The notes under the pieces were generated by a model. It was not told the origin of the DNA. It saw only the letters and a program-made list of their open reading frames with translations, and did not search any database. From assembly GCA_964598005.1 (NCBI GenBank), contig CAZRAL010000016.1, forward strand, positions 1 through 48,004: 48,004 bases of DNA, read 5' to 3'. A program made the position numbers and the translations under genes. The DNA comes from CAZRAL01 sp964598005 (GTDB lineage Bacteria; Pseudomonadota; Gammaproteobacteria; Burkholderiales; Usitatibacteraceae). Within the stretch, counting starts at the first letter, position 1, and each line of letters opens with the position of its first letter. Of the stretch, positions 31,162 through 42,423 are shown one piece after another.

Positions 31162-32442
31162 TCAACCTGCTTGAGACTCAACAGGGCTTAAAAATATCTG
31201 CAATAAATCGTTCAGAAAAAGTCGGCCCCGCTCAGTAGGCTGTATCTTCAGATGATCGCGAATGAGCAGGCCACGGCTTTCCGCAATCGCCAATTCCCGT
31301 TTTATTATCGTAATAGGCAACCCGGTGCGTTCGGTAAATAAGGCCATTTGAAATCCATCAGCAAGCCGTAAGGCATTCATCATGAATTCGAAAGGCAATT
31401 CGTGAGGTGAAACATCCTTGCTTTCCTGAATCGCCATGCCCTGTAACGCTTGTTGCATATAGGTTTTGGGCTGTTTGTAGCGGACTTCACGGACGATGCG
31501 GTCTGGAAACGAAATTTTTCCATGCGCCCCTGCACCAATACCGACGTAGTCGCCAAAGCGCCAGTAGTTCAGGTTGTGGCGCGAACGTTTTTCCGGCTGG
31601 GCATAGGCGGATGTTTCGTAATGATCGTAACCAGCTGCCCGCAGTTTTTGCGTGATCATGGCCTGCATGTCGGCAGCTAGCTCGTCGTCCGGCAATGCAG
31701 GCGGGAAGCGGTGAAACAGTGTATTCGGCTCAAGCGTAAGGTGGTAAAGCGATAAATGCGCAGGTGCGTAGGAAAGGGCCGTATCGATATCGGCAACGCA
31801 TTCCGCAAGCGTTTGCGCAGGCAAACCGTACATGAGGTCGAGGTTGATATTGTCGAAATAAGTCTGTGCGATGTCGATGGCGCGCTTAGCTTCGTCGGCG
31901 TTATGGATGCGCCCCAGCGCATGTAAGTGCGTGGCATTGAAACTTTGAATGCCGACGGATAAGCGGTTGATTCCTGCCGCGCGAAAGTCGCGGAATTTTT
32001 CTATTTCGAAGGTGCCCGGATTGGCTTCGAGAGTGATTTCCGCTTCTGGGTCCAGCGTTAATCGCGCGCGTACCGCTGAAAGTAGCGTATCGATGGCTTG
32101 TGCAGAAAACAGGCTAGGCGTTCCGCCGCCGAAAAAAATCGTGGCAATGCGTCGTCCCCATATTTTCGGCAGTGTCTGTTCGAGATCAGCGATCAGGCAG
32201 CGTATATATTCCGTTTCCGGTAAATCGCTGGAAGCGAGTTGAGGCCGTACCGGTTCGGTGAATGAAATTTGTTGTGCAGCTGATGTGGTTTTTGTATTAG
32301 CTACACGTATTTCATGCGAATTAAAGTCGCAATAGGGACATTTACGCACGCACCATGGAATATGGATGTAAAGCGAAAGCGGGGGCAGGGCCGCAAGCGA
32401 GAAACGCGCAGTACCTGGCACGGGCACGTGGCTTACAGCCAT
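31162..32442 (-). CDS. hemW: Radical SAM heme chaperone HemW
   Basis: A 426-residue radical SAM protein. IHIPWCVRKCPYCDFNSHE contains the CxxxCxxC [4Fe-4S] motif. Then come FFGGGTPSLF, EANPGTFE, RLSVGIQSF and DLMYGLPAQT, the usual HemW/HemN-like order. It lacks the extra N-terminal residues of oxygen-independent coproporphyrinogen oxidase HemN and matches HemW, which delivers heme to respiratory enzymes. It overlaps rdgB by ten bases (rdgB stop at 32433), and so forms an rph-rdgB-hemW unit. Confidence 0.93.
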   Translation of the reverse strand: MAVSHVPVPGTARFSLAALPPLSLYIHIPWCVRKCPYCDFNSHEIRVANTKTTSAAQQISFTEPVRPQLASSDLPETEYIRCLIADLEQTLPKIWGRRIATIFFGGGTPSLFSAQAIDTLLSAVRARLTLDPEAEITLEANPGTFEIEKFRDFRAAGINRLSVGIQSFNATHLHALGRIHNADEAKRAIDIAQTYFDNINLDLMYGLPAQTLAECVADIDTALSYAPAHLSLYHLTLEPNTLFHRFPPALPDDELAADMQAMITQKLRAAGYDHYETSAYAQPEKRSRHNLNYWRFGDYVGIGAGAHGKISFPDRIVREVRYKQPKTYMQQALQGMAIQESKDVSPHELPFEFMMNALRLADGFQMALFTERTGLPITIIKRELAIAESRGLLIRDHLKIQPTERGRLFLNDLLQIFLSPVESQAG

Positions 32443-33026
32443 TGACTTTTCAGCTTTTCTACCAGGGTTTGCAATGCCATGCCGCGATGACTGATACGGT
32501 TCTTTTGTTCGGCGCTTAATTCTGCAGCAGTACAATCGGATTCAGGCAGGAAAAAATAGGGGTCATAACCGAAACCGCCCGATCCGCGCGGCTTTTCAGC
32601 AATTTCACCCTGCCAGCAGCCTTCGCTGATCAAGGGATGCGGATCATTAACATGACGCATGAGTACTAGCACGCAATAATAAAAAGCGCGACGATCGAGG
32701 TGGCCGTTAAGGGTAGCAACCAGTTTTTCGTTATTGCGTTGATCGCTTTTGGGTTCTCCCGCATAGCGTGCTGAGCGTACACCTGGCGCACCATCCAATG
32801 CAAAGACACACAAGCCGGAATCGTCCGCCAATGCGGGCAGTCCAGTCATGCGGATGGCCTGCCTGGCTTTGGTCAGCGCATTTTCGATAAAGGTGTCATA
32901 CGGCTCTTCCACTTCTTGTACGCCAAGCTCGGATTGTGGCACCAGTTCGAAGCCAAGTGGGGCCAGCAATTCGCCGAATTCGCGCAGCTTGCCTGTGTTA
33001 TGGCTGGCGATGACCAGTTTGTTCAT
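32433..33026 (-). CDS. rdgB: XTP/dITP diphosphatase RdgB
   Basis: A 197-residue Ham1/RdgB pyrophosphatase that removes XTP and dITP from the nucleotide pool. VIASHNTGKLREFGELLAP opens the protein; EEPYDTFIENALTKARQA, GLPALADDSGLCV and the C-terminal FGYDPYFFLPE and ISHRGMALQ are the family's substrate and metal motifs. It lies 30 bp after rph and overlaps hemW. Confidence 0.96.
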   Translation of the reverse strand: MNKLVIASHNTGKLREFGELLAPLGFELVPQSELGVQEVEEPYDTFIENALTKARQAIRMTGLPALADDSGLCVFALDGAPGVRSARYAGEPKSDQRNNEKLVATLNGHLDRRAFYYCVLVLMRHVNDPHPLISEGCWQGEIAEKPRGSGGFGYDPYFFLPESDCTAAELSAEQKNRISHRGMALQTLVEKLKSQWL

Positions 33027-33056
33027 GGAATTTTTTCAGGCGAATGCTGCGAATCG

Positions 33057-33764
33057 TCAGGCCACCTGTTGTTTAAGGGTCAACTCGGTGATACCGGTCT
33101 GGCCTAGCGCTAGCAATGATTCTAGTTGCTGCGTTGAAAATGGCATGCCTTCTGCAGAACCCTGGATTTCGACGATGCCGCCTGTTCCAGTCATGACGAT
33201 GTTCATATCGGTATCGCAGGAGGAATCTTCAGCGTAATCCAGATCGAGAAGCGCATGACCTTTGACCATGCCCACAGAAACGGCAGCCACGCTATCGTGC
33301 AGGGGGGAAACCGCCAGTCTTCCTGCCGTAACCAATGTTTGGCAGGCATCGCGTAGTGCCAGGTAGGCACCGGTTATTGAAGCACAGCGGGTACCGCCAT
33401 CGGCTTGAATGACGTCGCAATCGATCTGGAGCGTACGTTCGCCCAGTTTTGATAAATCGACTACAGCGCGTAACGAGCGGCCGATCAAACGCTGGATTTC
33501 CTGGGTGCGGCCACTTTGCTTGCCTCGTGCGGCCTCGCGGTCGGTGCGGGTGTGGGTGGAGCGCGGCAGCATGCCGTATTCGGCCGTTACCCAGCCTTCG
33601 CCAGAGCCTCTTTTATGTGCTGGTACGCGTTCCTCGACGCTTGCGGTGCAAATAACCTTGGTGTTTCCAAATTCAATCAACACTGCACCTTCCGCATGAA
33701 TGGTGAAATGACGGGTAATGCGAATGGGGCGCAACTGATCGGACTTTCTTCCGTCTTGTCTCAT
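33057..33764 (-). CDS. rph: Ribonuclease PH
   Basis: A 235-residue phosphorolytic 3'-5' exoribonuclease that trims tRNA 3' ends. The N-terminal MRQDGRKSDQLRPI, the TASVEERVPAHKRGSGEGWVTAEYGMLPRST stretch in parts, QSGRTQEIQRLIGRSLRAVVD, and DCDVIQADGGTR are clear RNase PH signatures. The ATG at 33764 with GGAG upstream is chosen over the TTG at 33779. It heads the rph-rdgB-hemW unit and is followed by RdgB on the same strand. Confidence 0.96.
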   Translation of the reverse strand: MRQDGRKSDQLRPIRITRHFTIHAEGAVLIEFGNTKVICTASVEERVPAHKRGSGEGWVTAEYGMLPRSTHTRTDREAARGKQSGRTQEIQRLIGRSLRAVVDLSKLGERTLQIDCDVIQADGGTRCASITGAYLALRDACQTLVTAGRLAVSPLHDSVAAVSVGMVKGHALLDLDYAEDSSCDTDMNIVMTGTGGIVEIQGSAEGMPFSTQQLESLLALGQTGITELTLKQQVA

Positions 33765-33804
33765 CAATTTATTCTCCAATGGTTACGACTTGGTAGGTCA
33801 TTTT

Positions 33805-34716
33805 CTACTTGAGCACTTTCTTGATGGCATGCTGAATTTCACGGATCGCACGTGTTATGTCGTCATCGCTGATTTCATCGGTCATGACATCTTTATGCGG
33901 CGTACTATTGGTGGTTGTGCTAAATCCCTCCATGGGAACAGTCGAGGTAATGGTTATGGATGAAGGTTCTTCCTCATCCTGGCGTTCCCAGGTCATGGCG
34001 ACCACGGACAGGTTATCCGATTGGCTACCTGCTTTGTGCTCGGCTTCCTCCAACAATTTGGGTGCGAGCGTGACCAGATTTTCGCTTTGCAGCCGGGTGG
34101 CAATGAGTTGCGATGTCAGAGGGCCCCAGAAGCCATCGGTCGAAAGCATGATGGTATCGCCCACTTGCAAAAACCATTCTTCGGCGAGAGCCACCTGTGG
34201 TGGTAAAACGCCACCCAGGCAGTTATAGATTTTGTTGCGCTCGGGATGGCTGGCCGCTTCTTCCCGCGTGAGCCGTCCGGCATCGATGAGTTGTTGTACC
34301 CGCGAATGGTCGACGGTGGCCGCAGCCAGTCGGCCATTGCGAAACGTGTAGAGGCGCGAATCACCCGAGTGCGCCCAATAGGCCTTGTTGTTTTGCACAA
34401 TGCAAGCTACACAAGTAGTACGTGGACATTCGAGCATTTCGTGTTGATCCGCGAAGGCGACGATAGCGCGATGCGCAGAAAAAAAAGCGTTCTCCAGAAA
34501 TTCCAGCGGGCGGCGCAAGGGGCCACGCGCGTCCTGCTGGAAACGTTTGGTGATAGTGTTTACGGTAATTTCTGCAGCGATTTCACCGCGGGCGTGGCCC
34601 CCCATGCCATCGGCAATGACCATCAAGAGGACTTCTTTGCTGTATGAGTAGGCGAGCCGGTCCTGGTTGACCCTACGGCCGCCGATCCGGCTATCCTGAA
34701 AAATGGTGAAGCGCAT
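33805..34716 (-). CDS. PP2C-type serine/threonine phosphatase
   Basis: A 303-residue metal-dependent phosphatase with RVNQDR (motif 1), IADGMGGHARGE (metal-binding Asp), AHSGDSRLY and a final GSQSDNLSVVAM (metal-binding Asp). The catalytic domain fills about residues 1-245. The tail is Ser/Thr-rich and acidic and ends in an amphipathic DDDITRAIREIQHAIKKVLK-type helix. Its start overlaps the kinase stop by one base (TGATG), so the two are translationally coupled and probably antagonists on shared targets. Confidence 0.93.
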   Translation of the reverse strand: MRFTIFQDSRIGGRRVNQDRLAYSYSKEVLLMVIADGMGGHARGEIAAEITVNTITKRFQQDARGPLRRPLEFLENAFFSAHRAIVAFADQHEMLECPRTTCVACIVQNNKAYWAHSGDSRLYTFRNGRLAAATVDHSRVQQLIDAGRLTREEAASHPERNKIYNCLGGVLPPQVALAEEWFLQVGDTIMLSTDGFWGPLTSQLIATRLQSENLVTLAPKLLEEAEHKAGSQSDNLSVVAMTWERQDEEEPSSITITSTVPMEGFSTTTNSTPHKDVMTDEISDDDITRAIREIQHAIKKVLK

Positions 34717-35672
34717 CAGAAAATTTTCTTGTTCAAAGTGGCGCGAATTTTATTTACAAAACTAGTTTCACCTTCGTCCTGTTGCTGCTGTAACTCAGTT
34801 ACATCTTTGACCAGTGCCTTTTGCAATTCGTAAGCGGTTTGCGGTCGCGCCAGAAAATCGAGGTTTATGCACCATTCGATGATGTCAATCAGATCGTTCG
34901 AATAAGTTTGATTGACCAGCGATTTAAGGGGAATAAGTTGATCTTTCTTTTCACGTTCGTTCGCGGCAGGGGGATAGGTACCTGCTAGCGCGGTATACAT
35001 GGTTGCCCCAACCGCATAAATATCGGTCCAGGGCCCGACCTGGTCGAGCCCGCGATATTGCTCGGGCGCCGCATAGCCCGCGGTATACATGGGCCGCAGC
35101 CGTTGTGCGTCATTAGACAGGGCCTGCCGTGCAGCGCCAAAATCGAGCAGCACCGGTTTGCCTTCCATCGTTACGTAAATATTGGCGGGCTTGATATCGA
35201 GGTGCAGGAGTTTCTTGGCATGCACTTCGCGGAGACCATTCAGTAGATAGATGAATATCCGCCGGATAAAATTCTCAGTAAAGTCGAGGCGGTGACGCTG
35301 TATATGGAATTGCAACGTGCGTCCACGCACGTATTTCATCACCATATAAACGGTTTCGTTGGCGCGGAAAAAATTCTCGACGCGCACAATATTCGGGTGC
35401 GAAATGGTCGCCAGCGAGCGGCCCTCCTCGAAAAAACATTTAAGACCGTGGCGGAATACCGCCAGATTTTCATCGGAATTGACGCGTACGGCTGCGCCGC
35501 TGCTGCGCAATCCCAGTGCAGCGGGCAGATATTCCTTGATGGCGACCGGTTCGCCCGTGTCGTCCCGCGCCAAATACACAATCGAAAAGCCACCCGAACT
35601 GAGCAGTTTTTCAATCGTGTAGTTGTTGAGCTGGTAGCCGTCCGGTAGCGGTTGATTGGTTTGTGACGCCAT
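34716..35672 (-). CDS. Bacterial serine/threonine protein kinase
   Basis: A 318-residue Hanks-type kinase without a transmembrane segment. The glycine loop LLSSGGFSIVYLARD, Lys46 in VAIKEYLP, the catalytic loop HLDIKPAN with Asp159, DFGAARQ at 177-183 and AAPEQY are all present. The catalytic loop has Leu in place of the usual Arg (HLD rather than HRD), a non-RD form that often does not need activation-loop phosphorylation. A short C-terminal tail with a Gln-rich stretch follows. It is paired with an overlapping PP2C phosphatase gene. Confidence 0.93.
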   Translation of the reverse strand: MASQTNQPLPDGYQLNNYTIEKLLSSGGFSIVYLARDDTGEPVAIKEYLPAALGLRSSGAAVRVNSDENLAVFRHGLKCFFEEGRSLATISHPNIVRVENFFRANETVYMVMKYVRGRTLQFHIQRHRLDFTENFIRRIFIYLLNGLREVHAKKLLHLDIKPANIYVTMEGKPVLLDFGAARQALSNDAQRLRPMYTAGYAAPEQYRGLDQVGPWTDIYAVGATMYTALAGTYPPAANEREKKDQLIPLKSLVNQTYSNDLIDIIEWCINLDFLARPQTAYELQKALVKDVTELQQQQDEGETSFVNKIRATLNKKIF

Positions 35673-35781
35673 TGTTTCCTATGCTCCACGCAGCAAATGG
35701 CTGCGCGGTAAGTTTCGATTGCTGCTTGCATTCTCACACCGGAAAAGAAGCTCTGCGGCGTAAGTGAATCAGCGATTCCTT

Positions 35782-35787
35782 TATAAT
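35782..35787 (+). promoter_or_regulatory. Candidate -10 box of the yicC-gmk-rpoZ-spoT group
   Basis: A perfect TATAAT lies in the 197-bp region between the divergent kinase gene and yicC, 82 bases before the yicC start. No good -35 box was seen at 16-18 bp spacing. The rest of this region holds no gene. Confidence 0.3.
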
Positions 35788-35869
35788 TCTCCAGCCTTGT
35801 CTCGCGCTTGTAAAGAAACCTGTGTCATTGAAGCCCCTAAATTAACCTTTTTCCATAAAGATTTTATCC

Positions 35870-36730
35870 ATGATTACAAGCATGACGGGTTTTGCCGTGG
35901 TAAACCGAGAAATTCCCGGTGGACGGCTATCGCTGGAATTGAAATCGGTTAATCACCGCTATCTCGAGTTCCAGTGCCGGGTGCCTGAGGAATTGCGGGG
36001 ACTGGAGGCCGCCATGCGCGAAGCCGTTGCGGCCAAGCTGACGCGCGGCAAGATCGATTGTCGGGTGAGCTATGCAGCCACGGTCGCTTCCGAAGCGCTG
36101 ATTCCTGATACATCGGCTTTAACCAGTTTGGCGGAAACAGAGGCTGGTATTCTGGCAGTATTTCCGCAGGCCCGTCCCTTATCGGTGTGGGAAGTGCTAC
36201 ATGCCCCTGGCATTACCACGGATCATAGCCTCACCGCAGAAAATGTTAAGGAGCCGCTGTTTTCCATGCTTTCCGCAGCACTTGCCGACCTGGATGCCAC
36301 GCGCGCGCGCGAAGGAATGAAATTGGCGGCATTGATCGTCGAGCGTCTGGATCGCATCGAACAGCTGGTGCAGGTGGTTACGCCGCTGATTCCACAATTG
36401 GTCGATGTCTACCAGCAGAAATTGGCGGCCAAACTCGAGGAAGCAATGGCCGCCACCGATGAACGCTTGCGTCAGGAAGTGATATTGTTTGCTTCGCGTA
36501 TCGATGTGGCCGAAGAGTTGAATCGCCTTTCGGCTCACGTCAGTGAAGTCCGCCGAGTTTTAACCGCCGGAGGAAGCGCCGGCAAACGGCTGGATTTTTT
36601 GATGCAGGAACTGAATCGCGAAGCCAATACGCTGGGTTCGAAATCAGCGGCTACCGAAGTGACCAATGTGTCAGTAGAACTGAAAGTTTTGATCGAGCAA
36701 ATGCGCGAGCAAATCCAAAATATCGAATAG
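35870..36730 (+). CDS. yicC: YicC family endoribonuclease
   Basis: A 286-residue YicC protein, a family recently shown to include endoribonucleases. SMTGFAVVNREIPGG at the start, LELKSVNHRYLEFQCRVPEELRGLE, RGKIDCRVSY and the C-terminal GKRLDFLMQELNREANTLGSKS are the hallmarks. The C-terminal DUF1732 region carries the conserved Glu/Asn residues. It is followed by gmk after 82 bp, the usual order. Confidence 0.94.
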   Translation: MITSMTGFAVVNREIPGGRLSLELKSVNHRYLEFQCRVPEELRGLEAAMREAVAAKLTRGKIDCRVSYAATVASEALIPDTSALTSLAETEAGILAVFPQARPLSVWEVLHAPGITTDHSLTAENVKEPLFSMLSAALADLDATRAREGMKLAALIVERLDRIEQLVQVVTPLIPQLVDVYQQKLAAKLEEAMAATDERLRQEVILFASRIDVAEELNRLSAHVSEVRRVLTAGGSAGKRLDFLMQELNREANTLGSKSAATEVTNVSVELKVLIEQMREQIQNIE

Positions 36731-36812
36731 GAGCATGCCCGGAAATGAGATGGCTAAAAGGGCAAGAAGGTATCGGTCGTGGTTTTATGGCTTGCTTTTT
36801 TGAGAGATTCGT

Positions 36813-37454
36813 ATGCTGCGGCCATCGATACCTATGACCAACTTTTCCCCACTGGGTTGTCTGTACATTATCGTCGCCCCCTCTGGCGCGGGTAAATCGA
36901 GTCTGGTCAATGCGCTGTTGCAACGCGAGTCTGCGATCGGGCTATCGATTTCCTACACCACCCGGCCGCCACGGCCCGGAGATGTCGATGGCCGCGAGTA
37001 TTTTTTTGTTTCGCGGGCGGAATTCGAAGCGATGATCGTCCGCAACGATTTTCTTGAATATGCCGAGGTATACGGAAATCTATACGGGACTTCCAGGCGC
37101 TGGATCGAAAAAAATCGTGCGGCCGGCACCGATGTGTTGCTGGAGATCGATTGGCAGGGCGCAAGGCAGGTACGAACGCTTTTCCCGGATATGGCGTATA
37201 TCTACATCTTGCCGCCATCCATAGGTGTGCTGCAGGATCGACTGATGAAGCGTGGCAAGGATGCACCGGAAGTAATCGCAAAGCGGCTGGCGGCCGCCCG
37301 CGAAGATTTGAAGCATGTCCACGAAGCCGATTATGTTATTATCAACGACGATTTCGACACCGCATTGCTGGATCTCCAGTCGGTTGTACGGGCACTGCGT
37401 ATCCGGGCCGACCGGCAACTCATGCGCTACAGCCATTTGCTGGACGAATCCTGA
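36813..37454 (+). CDS. gmk: Guanylate kinase
   Basis: A 213-residue enzyme that makes GDP from GMP and ATP. The P-loop APSGAGKSSL is near the N-terminus, then SYTTRPPRPGDVDGREYFFVS, DVLLEIDWQGARQV and the lid. ATG 36813 has GAGAG upstream; ATG 36834 would give a 206-residue protein closer to the family length, and both are possible. It lies upstream of rpoZ. Confidence 0.95.
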   Translation: MLRPSIPMTNFSPLGCLYIIVAPSGAGKSSLVNALLQRESAIGLSISYTTRPPRPGDVDGREYFFVSRAEFEAMIVRNDFLEYAEVYGNLYGTSRRWIEKNRAAGTDVLLEIDWQGARQVRTLFPDMAYIYILPPSIGVLQDRLMKRGKDAPEVIAKRLAAAREDLKHVHEADYVIINDDFDTALLDLQSVVRALRIRADRQLMRYSHLLDES

Positions 37455-37506
37455 TGAGAAGCTATATCCCGTACTGTATTCATTTTCCAATTAATAAGAG
37501 GGTGCC

Positions 37507-37728
37507 ATGGCACGTATCACGGTCGACGATTGCATCAAGTACTTCCCCAACCGTTTCGAGTTGACATTAGTGGCCACAGCTCGCGCCCGTCAGATAGCAC
37601 TGGGGTCCGCTTCCTATGTCGAAATATCTAAGGATAAACCTTGCGTCGTGGCCTTGCGTGAAATTGCAGCAGGCCGCGTGGGATCGGAAGTCCTGGCTCT
37701 GGCCCCGGTTGTGAAAACGGATATGTGA
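37507..37728 (+). CDS. rpoZ: RNA polymerase omega subunit
   Basis: A 73-residue omega subunit, with MARITVDDCIKYFPNRFELTLVATARARQ matching the family in order (MARxTVxDC, N-RFxLVxxAxxRARQ) and a VALREIAAGRV segment. It assists assembly of the beta' subunit and forms part of the (p)ppGpp site. AGAGGG precedes the ATG. It is flanked by gmk and spoT as in many betaproteobacteria. Confidence 0.95.
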   Translation: MARITVDDCIKYFPNRFELTLVATARARQIALGSASYVEISKDKPCVVALREIAAGRVGSEVLALAPVVKTDM

Positions 37729-37764
37729 GCCTCGCGCTTGGGCGAATGAACAGGAAAATTCGCC

Positions 37765-40059
<2,295 letters not shown>

Positions 40060-40105
40060 GCGGCTTTCTTTCAACAAGCATGCATGATTTATCAAGGGCT
40101 GCTTA

Positions 40106-41383
40106 TTAAGGGGCTCTACGTGCAGTCGTTATGCGGCGTTTTTCACCTGTTTTTGCACCGAAGGAACCTGCCTTGGACCATCCTCCCGGGCGCTGCGCGG
40201 CATTACCTTTTGGCGTATGCGCAGGCTTTTTATCGAAGATGCGCTGTTTGGGCTCAAGGCCCGGAATGATCACAACCGGAATAGACTGGGTAGTAAACCG
40301 TTCGATTGTTTTGACCTGAAACTGCTCGCGCACATTGGCAAGGCTAATAGCGATGCCATTTTTGCCAGCGCGGCCGGTACGACCGATACGATGAACATAA
40401 TCTTCCGCCTGACGCGGCAGATCGTAATTGATCACATGTGAAATGCCTTGCACATCGATACCACGCGCCGCGACGTCGGTGGCTACCAGAACGCGCAAGC
40501 CACCGCGACGCAGCGCCTGAAGGGTGCGATTACGGGCCCCCTGTTTCATATCGCCGTGCAAGGCGGCGACAGCAAAACCCTGGGCGTGCAGATCAGTTGC
40601 CAGATCGTCAGCCGCGCGCTTGGTCGAAGTAAACACAATGGCCTGATTGACAGCAACGTCGCGCAACAAATGATCAAGTAGACGATTTTTGTGCGCCATA
40701 TCGTCGGCAAAATGCAGGCGTTGTTCGATATTTTCGTGCCGGGCCTGTTGTCCGGAGACATCGATGCGCACCGGTTTTTGCAACATGCTTTGGGCGAGAC
40801 GCGCGATATTGTTATCGATCGTGGCCGAGAACAACAGTGTCTGGCGTGTGGTGGGAGTCTGCGCCACGATGGCTTCCAGATCGTCTTTGAAACCCATGTC
40901 GAGCATACGGTCGGCTTCGTCAAGCACCAGCATCTGCAGGCGCGACAAATCGACCCGCCCGGATTGCATTTGATCGAGCAACCGCCCGGGAGTGGCGACC
41001 AGAATATCCACACCGCTTTTCAGCAAGCGGTTTTGCACGGGATAGGGCATTCCCCCCACAATACTCACCGTCTTGATGCGCTTCAGGGTGCGACCGTAGG
41101 TTTCAGACGCTTTTGAAACCTGCATGGCCAGTTCGCGTGTCGGCGTTAGCACCAGCATGCGCGGGCCGCGACCGGCTGTTTTGGCCGGCGAGCTCAGCAA
41201 TTGAAGCGCGGGCAGCATAAAGGCTGCGGTTTTGCCGCTGCCTGTCTGTGAGGAAACCAGCAAATCGCGGCCAGCCAATGCATCTGGGATCGCTTTTTGT
41301 TGTACCGGCGTAGGAGTGGTGTAACCAGCGAGCTTCAAAGCTTCGCAAATTGGCTCAACAAGGCCGAGGGAATTAAAAGTCAT
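40106..41383 (-). CDS. rhlE: DEAD-box RNA helicase, RhlE-like
   Basis: A 425-residue ATP-dependent RNA helicase. The Q motif (FNSLGL, then TPTPVQ), SQTGSGKTAAF (motif I), VLDEADRMLDMGF (motif II), SAT (III), and RGIDVQGISHVINYDLP with HRIGRTGRAG (V/VI) are all present. A short basic C-terminal tail of about 45 residues follows. The ATG at 41383 begins the canonical Q-motif region, and the longer upstream frame has no family match. It faces spoT tail-to-tail. Confidence 0.93.
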   Translation of the reverse strand: MTFNSLGLVEPICEALKLAGYTTPTPVQQKAIPDALAGRDLLVSSQTGSGKTAAFMLPALQLLSSPAKTAGRGPRMLVLTPTRELAMQVSKASETYGRTLKRIKTVSIVGGMPYPVQNRLLKSGVDILVATPGRLLDQMQSGRVDLSRLQMLVLDEADRMLDMGFKDDLEAIVAQTPTTRQTLLFSATIDNNIARLAQSMLQKPVRIDVSGQQARHENIEQRLHFADDMAHKNRLLDHLLRDVAVNQAIVFTSTKRAADDLATDLHAQGFAVAALHGDMKQGARNRTLQALRRGGLRVLVATDVAARGIDVQGISHVINYDLPRQAEDYVHRIGRTGRAGKNGIAISLANVREQFQVKTIERFTTQSIPVVIIPGLEPKQRIFDKKPAHTPKGNAAQRPGGWSKAGSFGAKTGEKRRITTARRAP

Positions 41384-41669
41384 TTTATTTTTTCCAGCAA
41401 AACCGCCCGGCGGTTCCGCATAAACTGCAATCGCAAAAAAGTGCACCGTCCGCTATCGGGCACGGTAATCAACAGTAATGAATGTCGGCACACCAGCATC
41501 GGCGCCAACCAGATTGCGATTCAAAAGAGAACGGCGGGAGGGAGGGGACGATGAACCTATGCGATGTCATTGCGTCTCAAATACACGCATTGTTGCATCG
41601 CAGCAATCGAACTATACGCGATGTAACCCGTGCGACGCAAATTTATTTCATGATTTAAGGCGTATGCTG

Positions 41670-42368
41670 TTATCTAACGACATTTTTATCCTGACCAAAC
41701 AGCACCTTTTTGGCTTCATCGCTCATGGCATGGGGTGAAGGCGTAATCTCTTTTGCGCGGGCATAGGCACGGCTCGTGGCAGGGCGGGCTTTGATAGCGG
41801 CATGCCAGCGCGCAAGGTGTGGAAAGTCCTGCATGTCCTGTCCTTGCCGATCAGGAATAATCCAGGGGTAACTGGCCATATCAGCGATGGTGTATTGCCG
41901 GCCACAAATAAACTCGCGCTTCGCCAGTTGTTTGTTGAGTACGCCATACAGACGCGATGTTTCTTTTACATAGCGTTCGATGGCGTAGGGAATTTTTTCC
42001 GGTGCGTATTGGGCGAAGTGATGATTCTGCCCGGCCATTGGGCCTAGCCCGCCCATTTGCCACATCAACCATTGCAGCGTTTCCACCTGTCCACGCAGAT
42101 CCGCAGGAATGAATTGCCCTGTTTTGCCGGCCAGATAAAGCAAAATTGCACCAGACTCGAAAACGGAAATAGGCGGACCGTCATCAGCCGGAGCATGATC
42201 GACGATGGCAGGCATACGGTTATTCGGAGAAATTTTCAGAAAATCCGGATGAAACTGCTCGCCCTTGCCGATATCCACCGGCTTGATTTGATAAGGCAGC
42301 ACAGCCTCTTCGAGGAACAGGGTAATTTTGTGGCCGTTCGGTGTGGGCCAGTAGTAAAGGTCGATCAT
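41670..42368 (-). CDS. Glutathione S-transferase family protein (YfcG/YghU-like)
   Basis: A 232-residue GST. The N-terminal thioredoxin-fold domain (YYWPTPNGHKITLFLEEA, then FLKISPNNRMPAIVD, and FESGAILLYLA) has the nu-class YfcG/YghU pattern with TPNG in place of a catalytic Ser/Cys. A helical C-terminal domain contains RQYTIADMASYPWI. Such proteins act as glutathione-disulfide oxidoreductases. The 286 bp between it and the helicase gene holds only a small hairpin near the helicase start and no gene. Confidence 0.9.
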   Translation of the reverse strand: MIDLYYWPTPNGHKITLFLEEAVLPYQIKPVDIGKGEQFHPDFLKISPNNRMPAIVDHAPADDGPPISVFESGAILLYLAGKTGQFIPADLRGQVETLQWLMWQMGGLGPMAGQNHHFAQYAPEKIPYAIERYVKETSRLYGVLNKQLAKREFICGRQYTIADMASYPWIIPDRQGQDMQDFPHLARWHAAIKARPATSRAYARAKEITPSPHAMSDEAKKVLFGQDKNVVR

Positions 42369-42423
42369 ATTTATCTCAAGTAAATTTTATGCATCACAAA
42401 TCAAATGGAATTATTTATATCAG

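Noticed and set aside
31048..31233. Plus-strand frame after the thioredoxin gene with protein-like text (RRRIKEHTALSLERYALAAAERP)
   Set aside because: It opens just after an in-frame stop, has no start codon or ribosome-binding site, and its second half is antisense to hemW. It could be a fragment of a lost gene, but the evidence is too thin to annotate.
41401..41415. Short hairpin upstream of the helicase start as a riboswitch or cold-shock element
   Set aside because: It is only a small AACCG/CGGTT stem and no conserved riboswitch core is visible.
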